Source: Hanleya hanleyi (taxonomy: Eukaryota; Mollusca; Polyplacophora; Lepidopleurida; Hanleyidae). From it: a stretch of 64,000 nucleotides of DNA. Shown piece by piece: positions 34,835 to 45,900 of the stretch (positions are counted from its first letter, which is position 1; the number at the start of each line of letters is the position of its first letter). The position numbers and the translations under genes are program-made. The notes beneath the pieces were generated by a model, which saw only the letters and a list, made by a program, of their open reading frames with translations, was not told the DNA's origin and ran no database searches. The stretch lies in contig JAVTVY010016062.1 of NCBI GenBank assembly GCA_036873755.1, positions 1-64,000 on the forward strand, given 5' to 3'.

Positions 34835-34930
34835 AGTACTAATAGTGATAGTTCGAACTATCGAAAGTGTGTTGTAATGACCGAGTTCACCGACCCCTGG
34901 CTTACCCTCCAGCTGAGCTAAAGGGAAATT
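34835..34930 (-). ncRNA. tRNA-like (pol III promoter) remnant, perhaps a SINE head
   Basis: On the minus strand TAGCTCAGCTGG (34909-34920) matches the A-box consensus TRGYNNAGYGG except for one extra base, and TAGTTCGAAC (34851-34860) resembles a B box. Spacing is ~50 nt. I could not fold a convincing cloverleaf, so this is more likely a tRNA-derived SINE start or a dead tRNA than a working gene. Confidence 0.3.
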
Positions 34931-35264
34931 CGCGCCAGCTACAAGCTAGAGCAGGCACTGGTAAACCCGCTTCCCATCACAAGTGGTTGCAACTGGATTG
35001 CATCCACTTTTGTTAGTTCAAAACACTTATTTTGTAGTACTTTGAATATCACATATAAAGTATCATGAACAACCGTGTGTGGTATCTCGAATTACCAAAA
35101 GTGGACGCAGCCAAGTCGCAATCGCTTTTGGTAGTACGGAAAACCAGATGAGAGTCAAAATTGATGAAGTAATGCTCCTTCTTTAGTACTATCTCGATTC
35201 TTTCTTCAGGTGATATTACTTTGGGGATTACATGTTTGCTTATGTGCAATTTTAGCCTTTAAAA

Positions 35265-35565
35265 TCTTATTAAGAGTGACAAAATCTTCGTCTGAATTAC
35301 CAATATACGGGTTGTCAGAGCATTTCCATCATAGCTCTCTAGATTTGTATCTAATATCGCTTATGCCGGTGCTAGTGGTCGTGTGGTCATGTCATCCAAG
35401 TTGCCATATAAACAGGTAAGATAAAAGCGTTCCTTAGATACAACACATATCACGAATCGCTAGATTCTTGGTATGTGCTTTAGAATAGGTTAACCAGAAG
35501 TCAAGTGGCTCTGTCAGTATGTCGGCACCTCTTCCCACTTCCCTTATATGGGTTGTAATTGTCTC
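35265..35565 (+). mobile_element. Dispersed repeat family C, copy 2 (inverted relative to copy 1)
   Basis: Matches 20569-20905 in reverse complement almost end to end, including the shared core at 35345-35380. An AACAG|GTAAGA word at about 35413 is inside the repeat, so I do not use it as a splice donor. Confidence 0.85.
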
Positions 35566-36287
35566 ACACGAACACTTCAGTGACCCTCACTGTCAGTTAA
35601 TATGCCCTTATCTGTTCATCATTGATTTCTCTAGATTTATAAGCTAAACCGTTTATTTCTGGAAAAGTATTCACCATGGGATTTGAAAATTTTACAGGGT
35701 TATTCTGAACTAGGTAAAAATGAAAGCTGTGTCTCAGTTTTATACATGTTGTACTGGTTGCTGAGATATTGATATTCAATGTGATCCAAATCTGTTCAAC
35801 TAAATTTATGCCCTTTTCTGTGATCGATGGGAGACTCCTTTTCAGTTTCGTATCTATTTAATAGGCTAACCTCTGTCTGGGATTTCAGGAGAAGCGAAAA
35901 CATCTACCACTGCATGCCAATGGCTCGTCATCAAGCAGCGACATTGTCATCTATATGCATATTTGGTAATGTATATGACTGGGAAGCCAACGAATGAATT
36001 TTGCGAGAAGCAGAGTAAAATGCCGTTTAGTACTGTAAACACACACATGTACACCAACTGGTTGCAGATATGAGATATTGAAGTTTGAAATCCAAAATCG
36101 TATACTTAGGATTGATGCAAATATGAAATTTGGCAACATCAATGAGAAATGTCAACAACTAAAATAAAGTTAATCGCTTTTTAATTAGTTAGTTAAATTC
36201 TTTCTAACCTCTTGAAAACTTGTACAACGGATACCATTAGGCGAACTATAAAGGTTTGGAAACATTCTGATTATTTCCAGACTAATA
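35566..36287. other. No gene recognised
   Basis: Nothing supported on either strand. Confidence 0.4.
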
Positions 36288-36301
36288 GTTACCATAGCAA
36301 C
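36288..36301 (+). promoter_or_regulatory. X-box-like RFX site 1 (GTTACCATAGCAAC)
   Basis: The 14-mer matches the known RFX/X-box dyad GTNRCC-AT-RGYAAC used by RFX factors at ciliary gene promoters. It is the exact reverse complement of the 14-mer at 36429-36442. The match is direct; regulatory function is inference, and no adjacent gene is recognised. Confidence 0.4.
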
Positions 36302-36428
36302 ACGTTAAGAAGGGCTATATTTTGGACAGTTCGTGAGTTAGTAACAAATTAAGAGAATATAAATTGAGCCAAGGTTTATGTAATTCATATTCATTTGAAG
36401 AATCTCCATTCAAGTTACTGGGTTACCT

Positions 36429-36442
36429 GTTGCTATGGTAAC
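36429..36442 (-). promoter_or_regulatory. X-box-like RFX site 2, inverted
   Basis: GTTGCTATGGTAAC, perfectly complementary to the site 128 bp upstream. The pair could equally be the ends of a small inverted-repeat element, since flanking bases share little else. Confidence 0.4.
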
Positions 36443-36664
36443 CATATTTGAAACAAATCGGACAAAAAAGAAGATTTATTCCATCTTGATCAATTTAATT
36501 ATCTCTATTTCTCCGTGTGACATCATTGAAGCTCATTTGCATAATAAAATTGTACCAGAACCAAATTATGTTTGCACTGCAATATCTTGGCAAGCAGAAT
36601 GTATATTTTGATGAAATTAACCCCAAAATTTCCAGAAGTTTTTAATCTCCTTCTACACCGTCCC

Positions 36665-36713
36665 CTCACACACACACACGCACACACACCTAAACACACA
36701 TACACACACACGT
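36665..36713. repeat. (CA)n-rich microsatellite
   Basis: Interrupted CACACA run. Confidence 0.9.
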
Positions 36714-37641
36714 ATACCTTTACATGAAATTCAAATAAGTGTATCATAAACGGTAGCGAACATTCTAGATGTGATTCCAATCGACTCCACGGAGATATAA
36801 AACAGTCTATGCATTAGTCTCTATTATTTTCCATGCCAAGCTGCGATTTCGATCATTGCGCATTGTCAGAGAAAAGTTTAGACGGCTGTAAACAAGGATA
36901 CGTTTCAATTACATTGGACAAACTTTGGTGCGATGGCAATAAAGAGAGGTTTTCTTTTCAATCTATAGCCTACTAAATCAGATACTTCTTTATGTTTACA
37001 TACTGATATATCATTCTGACAAAATATTGTAATTGCCAATTGCTCAAAATGCTCACTGGTCTATTTTGGTATTTCAAAGGCAGCAATAGGCTGGAATATC
37101 TCTTTGGGCAGGATGGCACCTCAAACTAAAACAATTCTTGGTTCTGTCAAACAATCGAGTGTCCTGATATATTGTGTGAAAAATTGCCCACTTTGGGCCG
37201 GTTACACGGAATTTACATCCACATACTGTAACATGTATATAGGTCTGTCTGTTCTCATTTAGAGGTGCCTCGGATGGTCGGAAGGACATGCAACTTACAA
37301 TCCAAATAATAACAAGGACATCTAACGCCCACTGGGGGACGCAGCGTTAAATGTTCATCGTTTTCATAGTGTAACACGTGCTAGTCTATCTGCCGTCATT
37401 GACACGTTCCTGGAATGGTATCAGAGGTAGATTACATACGGTAGTGTGTGCATGTGTGTGTGGAGTCGGGGCATATGCCAATTAGCATCTTCCAGTCCAA
37501 TTTTGATTACCAGTATGTCTAGCTTCACCAAACCATGGTTATTCCGTTGTGGTATTCGAATGTTAATCTTAATAAATTAAAATCATACCATTTCTTCCCA
37601 GTCGTATATGTCGCTATAAGTTATTAATTGCTTCAATTGAA
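36714..37641. other. No gene recognised
   Basis: Nothing supported. The minus-strand ORF at 37074-37289 lacks a recognisable domain. Confidence 0.4.
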
Positions 37642-37915
37642 CATCAGATGAGTTGTTTGAGCTGATCTGTCATCACAGCTCCCGAGCTAGCGTATCTAAT
37701 GCCGCTTAAGCCGATGCTAGCGCCCATGTGGATACTCCATAGTCTCCGCATGAACCTCTGCAATAAGAGCGCGGGTGAGATACTAAGGTTACGTCCACCG
37801 TATTCTCGGGTATGAATGTTAGGTGTCGACGAATACGTCCCTGTAGAGTCATATGGTTGCTTTTTAGTCACCAGAAGTCGTCAATTTTTCTCACCTCTTG
37901 CATATCGCTCCAATT
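37642..37915 (+). mobile_element. Dispersed repeat family B, copy 2
   Basis: Near-identical to 38123-38412 from CATCAGATGAGTTGTTTGAG through TTTCTCACCTCTTGCATATC. The two copies lie 481 bp apart in direct orientation, so the pair probably arose by local duplication. Confidence 0.9.
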
Positions 37916-38122
37916 TATTACCTGTGTATGGTAGGGTTCTGCTGGTGGACTGTTAGTCCTCGTGGCCCGTCCTCTGTCTCTCGACAAATATATGTAGGTT
38001 TATTGTTTCGGTGGGAAATTTAAGCCGTACGACGTCGGACATCACAGGTTAGTTTTTCTAGGGTTCTTGAATTTACCAGGTTACCCCATTTTAAGGCGTT
38101 TACTCCATCAGACGTCCATGAC

Positions 38123-38412
38123 GCTCATCCATTAACATCAGATGAGTTGTTTGAGCTGATCTGTCATCACAGCTCCCGAGCTAGCGTATCTAACGCCGCT
38201 TAAGCCGATGCTAGGGGCCATGTCGATACTCCATAGTCTCCACATGAACATTCGCAATAAAAGCGCGTCTGAGATACTTGAGCTACGTTCGAGAATCCAC
38301 CGTATTCTCGGGTATGAATGTTAGGTACGAATACTTTCCTGTAGAGTCATATGGTTGCTTTTTAGTCACCAGACGTCGTCAATTCTTCCCACCTCTTGCA
38401 TATCGCTCCAAT
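38123..38412 (+). mobile_element. Dispersed repeat family B, copy 3
   Basis: Direct repeat of the copy at 37642-37915, including the shared core at 38187-38220. It is the best-preserved copy of the family in the window. Confidence 0.9.
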
Positions 38413-38914
38413 TAATGCTTAGTGCACTCATGTCATGAATATTTAATATCATTATGGCATCACGCTCGCATTTAGACTAATTCCCTAATTGTACGAGGGA
38501 TTGCGCCGTCTCCATTTACTCCAAGGTTGATATCAGTTGAAACAAAGTTTGTGTTCTATGTTTCATCCAATGATATTGCCTATCTATATGTGAGGTAGAA
38601 TACAGTACTACTAAAGGTGTGTGACAGTGCATTCACACATTTCGTATCATTGATTCAATGTCGAAACATTAGCATATATTGCTGAGTATGAATATCTATA
38701 CCATCTGTGATAACATATGTTCAGTAACAATTAAAGGGAAATAACTTCACATTATTACACACCATCAGATAACGATAGTGCTATCCCTTACTCCACTCAT
38801 GCTCTGTATTGGTCTAGCCTCGTTCTGAAATAAGCATGCAGTTCCTCCGCCATTTATGTACAGCATCGTGGAAGTTGTTCTATTGACAATACAGATTAGT
38901 TGTGAAACTTAACT
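38413..38914. other. No gene recognised
   Basis: Nothing supported between the family B repeat and the LTR. Confidence 0.4.
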
Positions 38915-39306
38915 TGTGGCAGTCTTTGAAAAGTATTGAAACGTAGACCGTCCGCTCCCGTAGCGGAGTTTGATGAGCATGCAAGGCGGCCTGATCCCAA
39001 GCCTATGGCTCAGCCTGAGTAGATCGAACCCGGGAAGGTAGGAAAGGGAGATCTGTGGAGACAACCAAAGCAAGTTATACAATAATAAAACAATAATATG
39101 TATTCTAGGAATATAAGAATCAAGTACAGGCTCTTGGGTAGCGCGCACAAATCCTGTAAAGAAGATCATTAGTCTACAAGTTAAGATACAAATTATACTT
39201 ACTTTTACCTTTAACGTCAATACAATAGAAGTATGTATACAAATATTTACAACAGCCCTAGCTAAAAGCGTAGGGTTCTGGTCAATACCATTAGTATCTG
39301 AAAAGA
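38915..39306 (-). repeat. Partial LTR, near-perfect duplicate of the adjoining LTR end
   Basis: 38913-39267 is repeated almost base for base at 39307-39661 (offset 394 bp), then diverges. The duplicated part starts TGTGGCAGTCTTTGAAAAGT and is the transcript-distal end of the LTR. It arose by tandem duplication or unequal exchange at the LTR edge. The overlapping minus-strand ORFs of 161 and 107 codons are duplicates of each other and not genes. Confidence 0.85.
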
Positions 39307-39308
39307 CT

Positions 39309-41522
39309 TGTGGCAGTCTTTGAAAAGTATTGAAACGTAGACCGTCCGCTCCCGTAGCGGAGTTTGATGAGCATGCAAGGCGGCCTGATCCCAAGCCTAT
39401 GGCTCAGCCTGAGTAGATCGAACCCGGGAAGGTAGGAAAGGGAGATCTGTGGAGACAACCAAAGCAAGTTATACAATAATAAAACAATAATATGTATTCT
39501 AGGAATATAAGAATCAAGTACAGGCTCTTGGGTAGCGCGCACAAATCCTGTAAAGAAGATCATTAGTCTACAAGTTAAGATACAAATTATACTTACTTTT
39601 ACCTTTAACGTCAATACAATAGAAGTATGTATACAAATATTTACAACAGCCCTAGCTAAAAGCGTATGGGCCTGGTCGCGGCCACAGTATCTGCAAGACT
39701 GGTTATCGTTGCTCTCAGGTCCGGCGTCTCAAGGTTCCCTCCAGTATTCTTGGATAATCGAGGCTGTAAAGATCTTCTCGCCCTCACCGCGTTTTGGTAC
39801 ACGGCCCGATTGGATGTCCGTAATACGGACTCCAAGGATCTTCTGGTCCTCACCGTGTCTTGGTACACGGCCTGGTTGGATGTCCGTAAGCGTTGGTATT
39901 CGTCCCTGCAAAGCGGCTGTAATATACTGTATATCTGGCCCCGGTCGTTTTTCAGCGAGATATCCCCAACGTTAGATATACTCTCGGCAGCCTCATTATC
40001 CCACTAGCCGCGTCTCTCGGCACCTCGGCTCTTTCCGCGAGCGTTGCCTCGAAACTCCAGACAAGGTACTAAATTCTCGGGCCTCTCGACCATCTTCAGG
40101 GATGAATTAACAGGCTATGGTGTTGTATTGGGACATGTGTCATCAATGCGTATGTACATGTGTAAGCAATTATTGATAGTGACTTATGCTATATAACTCC
40201 AACCCATCACTGAAGTAAGAGTGGCTGTAACCAACGCTGAGACCGGAGCCCGAGTTCAAATAATCAGGCCTGATCAGGTCGTGGGTGGCCACCGTGTGAA
40301 TGTAAAAGTAATATGCCCTGCTTCACTCCTTCCCACACTACAGAACTAGACGGTCAAATATTAGATCTGTATCCTTGCGAGTCTGATCAGGTAAGTGACC
40401 AACCAGTGTCTCTACGCAGCAAGTGTATGCCCCGAAAATATTACAGGCCTAATTCTATTTCCCCACTTTCCCGCTGACATGAAATCAGGCCCGAACGTAG
40501 TCACCTTTTAGACCGATACCCTGATCAAGTATGTAACTGGCCAGGATGTCTGGGGGAAACTGTATTTACACTACAATATTGATATTGTCTCTCTTATGCT
40601 CAATATCAGAGTCCCCTCTAAATATACAAACACCCTCACTGCGGTTTGACCGGAGTCCGTTACAGGAATGATCTAGCTGCAGGTTGTGTGCTGTATTCCC
40701 GTACCCTTAGAATGATACAGCATTTCTCCTTGCGATTGAACCGGTGCGAAACACTTTCATGTTCTGTCTCATCTCGTTGCAAATTGAACACTGTATCATA
40801 TAATTATTATGTGGGACCCGGCTTGGTGATTCATCTCTCAGGTCGGCCCACCCGGCAGTTGAAATAAGCTTTTAAATAAATAATTTCTCCCCAATACTCT
40901 GGGCACGATGTGTTCACCCGAAATCCTTCGCTCGTCTGCCGAATGTTAGCCAAATAACTTGTCTGAGCTCTCCTGCTCATATGGCTCGACACAATCACAC
41001 GGAAGGTTTCAGTTCCAGCGTCTTTCATCTGCTCTACGGCCCGGTTCCCATGGCGGGTCGGAGCGAGCACACCTGAGCACTCCTGCTCGACGCTAACACC
41101 GCACCTTCTATCTTATCTCGGACTCCGACTGTCGACTGCTGAAAGTTAGCTGGCTGCGTTCTTTATATAGGGCTTGTGACTTCACATTCCATATATGGCA
41201 GCAATTCCGGGAATTCCCTTCGCTGTAGGTGATTTCTCAGAAATTACACCAGCGATCGCTATAAAGAATCGTTTCGCCTGGCAAATTTAGATCTTTCCAC
41301 CGGGATTTCAAACAGTTGATCAACTCAGGACATTGTAAGCTTTATTTCACACAAAGTATAGCTTCCATCTCTCTCGAATAATTCATTGGCAAGCCATTTT
41401 CAGTCCATACAGCGAAGCAATATAAGCCGAAGAATGCCAGTCACGTGACTCGCTGTTCACTTCTGGGTTCCTCAGAGCCCCTCTGCTTTGTGTAGTAAAT
41501 CTCAAACTCCAGATTCGTCACA
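39309..41522 (-). mobile_element. Solo LTR of a Gypsy-type family (minus-strand orientation)
   Basis: It is homologous in order to the LTR at 58827-61345. Shared features are the GACAACCAAAGCAA segment, AATACAATAGAAGTATG-type segment, a minus-strand TATA box CTATATAAAG (41161-41173) and GCTTCCATCTCTCTCGAATA. The terminal TGTGACGAATCTGG at 41522 compares with TGTAACGAAAG in the other copy. Ends are TGTGG...CGTCACA. No internal retroviral coding sequence lies on either side, so it is a solo LTR, ~2.2 kb, diverged from the other. A 66-bp tandem duplication (CTTGGTACACGGCC...GGATGTCCGTAA) lies at about 39790-39890. The U3 part has the palindrome GTCACGTGAC at 41440-41449. Confidence 0.75.
41161..41173 (-). 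promoter_or_regulatory. LTR TATA box
   Basis: On the minus strand GCCCTATATAAAG, matched by GCCCTATATAAG in the LTR at 60757-60768. It lies ~360 bp inside the U3 end at 41522. Confidence 0.6.
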
Positions 41523-41879
41523 GTATCAAATACCTGGTTTACAACACCATCCAATACAAAGGTTTATTATAGTATCTTAACCACGTTATGTCACATGGGG
41601 CTGTGCTCAGTTACCTACTGAACAAGAACTACCGCTCTTAATAGAAAAGCGTAACGGAAATTTAAGACCCCAGTGAATCGAGTGTTTTTGTTGTTACAAT
41701 GTGTTTTGGAAAATGCCGAAAAGCGTATGCGGTGCAATTACTTCCTGAAATTGAGTAAATGTTAAATATTGAGGGTGCAAGTATGACACATGACAATAAA
41801 GTGAAAAGCATCGGTGTCGCTTTTGGTCAGTGTAAATTACACACAATATGGGGAAAAAACTCCAGAAAAATATAGAAAT
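41523..41879. other. No gene recognised
   Basis: Flank of the solo LTR. Nothing supported. Confidence 0.4.
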
Positions 41880-42088
41880 AGGAAGGTTACCTTACAAGTA
41901 TTGATATTGGCGATTAATTTCTAACCATACACTTGGCAATGAACTTTAAACAATTTTCCAAATTTATCTTTATGTACCAATTAACAAAGATGAATCTGGG
42001 AAATTGTTTAAAATCCGTTTACAACTGTGTGGTTAAAAATTAGTCGCCTGTGTCAGTATGGATGGTGACCTTTCTAATTTTGTATTTT
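41880..42088. mobile_element. Foldback element of about 205 bp
   Basis: GAAGGTTACC...GGCGATTAATTTCTAACCA on the left pairs with the right end GGTTAAAAATTAGTCGCC...GGTGACCTTTC. An inner stem of AAACAATTTTCC against GGAAATTGTTT follows. MITE-like, no coding. Confidence 0.8.
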
Positions 42089-42090
42089 GC

Positions 42091-42806
42091 AGGAGCTTAT
42101 TCTATATTGTGTATAATTCGCACTGGCAGAAAGTCATACAGCCTAATTGTTAGGTTTTCACATTATTAACGTATTTCATGCTTGCCCTCTCAGTATTTAA
42201 CGTTTACACAAGTCTAGGAACTAATTGCAGTGCACATCCAATAAAATTGCCCTCAGATATACGATTTTCAGCATTTTCCAAAATACACTGTAACAAGAAC
42301 AACAACACCTCGATCACTGAGCCTTTAAAGGCAAAGGCAAGGAATATTCAGTCGAGTTTCAGTTTAATCTAAGTATATCACAGCAGCAACATAACAGCTA
42401 TGCTGGACTCAGCAGTGGAACAGCAATAATAGCTGCAAAGCAACTGTTCCCAAAACATGCCCGGGCATTTTTCTAAGCTGCTCCGTAGTTAGTCTCCAGT
42501 TTTGAGTCCTGTATTACGGATAGATCAGCGGTTTTAATTATATATATGTGGACCGATGTATTCTGGCTTTCAATATCTTGTTCAGCGTTGACGTGAAATT
42601 TATTTGTGTCTGGCAGAAAAGTTAACTTGGGGCCGCAGACAATGTCTCCCGAAATCCTATCATATAGTGTTATTCAACACAAATATGGGCTTAATCTACA
42701 CAGCTAGTTTATGTATCCTATAAGAACAGTAGTCAATATTTTTATTAATTTTTAATATCTACTATGAAGCGGAAATAATAGATTATTTTCCTTTATTCCT
42801 CACTAG
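42091..42806. other. Putative intron or 5' flank of the mucin gene
   Basis: Contains one acceptor-like site (TTTTGTATTTTGCAG at about 42079-42093) but no exon with a matching donor that would supply a start or signal peptide. The ORF at 42178-42372 is not convincing. Confidence 0.35.
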
Positions 42807-42934
42807 GTTACGACATTACCGATCGATCAGATCCTATTTGCGTGGTACCTCTCTTGACCGTAATCAGCAACACACAGGCTTGAATAATGTATACGATGTA
42901 CGATTTATAGTATTGTTATATATTTCATTATCAG

Positions 42935-45900
42935 GCCTCATCTTATCAACAGTTCAAATCATATCTACTATAACCACGACGCAGGCAGCTACGACAACGG
43001 CAGGGACAACCACTACATCGACACAGTCAACAGTCACGACGATAGAGAAAGCTACTACAATGCAAGATACAGTCACGACAGATACCATCACGACAGATAT
43101 CGGCCCCACAACTGACATAATATCAGCTAATACTATCACTAAGTCACCTACCACAACGACTGACCAAGCTACCACAGCCACGGAGACAGCTACCACTTCT
43201 ACTGAGCCAGCTACTACTAGCACAGGGTCAGCTAAAACCACTACTGTGCCAGATACTACTACCACGGAGTCAGCTACCACTACTACTGTGCCAGATAGTA
43301 CTACCACAGAGTCACCTGCCACTACTTCTGAGCCGATTGCTACTACCACGGAGTCAGATACTGCTACCACGGAGTCAGATACTGCTACAACGGAGCCAGT
43401 TATCATTACTACTGAGCCAGATACTATTACCACACAATCACCTACCACTACTATTGAAGCAGTTACTACTACCACGCTGTCAGCTACCACTACTACTTTG
43501 TCAGCTACTACTACCAAGGAGTCAGCTACCACTACTACTGAGCCAATTGCTACTACCACGGAGTCAGATACTGCTACCACGGAATCAGATACTGCTACCA
43601 CGGAGCCAGTTATCATTACTAGTGAGCCAGCTACTATTACCACACAATCAGCTACCACTACTACTGAACCAGTTACTACTATCACGCAGTCAGCTACCAC
43701 TACTACTGACCAAACTACTACTACCACGCAGTCAGCTACTACTACTACTGACCAAGCTACTACTACCACGGAGTCAGCTTCCACTACTACTGACAAAACT
43801 ACTACTACCACGGAGTCAGCTACCGCTACTACTGTGCCAGATTCTACTATCACTGATTCAGCTACCACTACTACTGAGCCAGCTACTATTACCACACAAT
43901 CAGCTACCACTACTACTGAACCAGTTTCTACTACCACGCAGTCAGTTACCACTACTACTTTGCCAGTTACTACTACCACGGAGACAGCTACCACTATTAC
44001 TGAGCCAATTGCTACTATCACGGAGTCAGATACTGCTACCACGGAGTCAGTTATCATTACTACTGACCAAGCTACTGCTACGATGGAGTCACCTACCATT
44101 ACTACTGAGCCAGTTACTACTACCACACAGTCAGCTACCTCTACTACTGAGCCAGTTACTACTACCACACAGTCAGCTACCACTACTACTGAACCAGGTA
44201 CTACTATCACGCAGTTAGCTACCACTACTACTGACCAAGCTACTACTACCACGGAGTCCGCTACCACTATTACTGTGCCAGGTACTACTACCACGGAGTC
44301 AGCTACCACTACTACTGTGCCAGGTACTACTACCACGGAGTCCGCTACCACTACTACTGTGCCAGGTACTACTACCACGGAGTCAGCTACCACTACTACT
44401 GTGCCAGGTACTACTATCACGGAGTCAGCTACCACTACTACTGAACCAGGTACTACTATCACGCAGTTAGCTAGCACTACTACCACCACGGAGTCAGCTA
44501 CCACTACTATTGAACAAGCTACTACCACGGAGTCAGCTACCACTACTATTGAACAAGCTACTACCACGGAGTCAGCTACCACTACTACTGTGCCAGGTAC
44601 TACTACCACGAAGTCCGCTACCACTACTACTGTGCCAGGTACTACTACCACGGAGTCAGCTACCACTACTACTGAACAAGGTACTACTATCACGCAGTTA
44701 TATACCACTACTATTGAACCAGCTACTATTACCACACAATCAGCTACCACTACTACTGAACCAGTTTCTACTACCACGCAGTCAGTTACCACTACTACTT
44801 TGCCAGCTACTACTACCACGGAGTCAGCTACCACTATTACTGAGCCAATTGCTACTATCACGGAGTCAGATACTGCTACCACGGAGTCAGTTATCATTAC
44901 TACTGACCAAGCTACTGCTACGATGGAGTCACCTACCATTACTACTGAGCCAGTTACTACTACCACACAGTCAGCTACCTCTACTACTGAGCCAGTTACT
45001 ACTACCACACAGTCAGCTACCACTACTACTGAACCAGGTACTACTATCACGCAGTTAGCTACCACTACTACTGACCAAGCTACTACTACCACGGAGTCCG
45101 CTACCACTACTACTGTGCCAGGTACTACTACCACGGAGTCAGCTACCACTACTACTGTGCCAGGTCCTACTACCACGGTGTCCGCTACCACTACTACTGT
45201 GCCAGGTACTACTACCACGGAGTCAGCTACCACTACTACTGTGCCAGGTACTACTATCACGGAGTCAGCTACCACTACTACTGAACCAGGTACTACTATC
45301 ACGCAGTTAGCTACCACTACTACTACCACGGAGTCAGCTACCACTACTATTGAACAAGCTACTACCACGGAGTCAGCTACCACTAATATTGAACAAGCTA
45401 CTACCACGGAGTCAGCTACCACTACTACTGTGCCAGGTACTACTACCACGAAGTCCGCTACCACTACTACTGTGCCAGGTACTACTACCACGGAGTCAGC
45501 TACCACTACTACTGAACAAGGTACTACTATCACGCAGTTAGATACCACTACTATTGAACAAGCTACTACCACGGAGTCAGCTACCATTACTATTGAACAA
45601 GCTTCTAATACCACGGAGTCAGCTACCACTACTACTGAGCCGATTGCTACTACCACGGAGTCAGATACTACTACCACGGAGTCAGATACTGCTACCACGG
45701 AGCATGTTGTCATTACCACTGACCCAGCTATTATTACCACACAATCAGCTACCACTACTACTGAACCAGTTACTACTACCCCGCAGTTAGCTACCACTAC
45801 AACTTTGCCAGCTGCTACTACCACGGAGTCACCTACCGCTACTACTGAGCCAATTGATACTACCACTGATTCAGCTACCACTACTACTGAGCCAGCTACT

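Noticed and set aside
38909..39614. Two overlapping minus-strand ORFs of 161 and 107 codons
   Set aside because: They are the same sequence in the two copies of a 394-bp LTR duplication, hydrophobic by AT content, with no domain.
40387..40397. CAG|GTAAGT donor-like site, with a similar one near 61221
   Set aside because: Both lie inside LTRs on the strand opposite to transcription; most likely not used.
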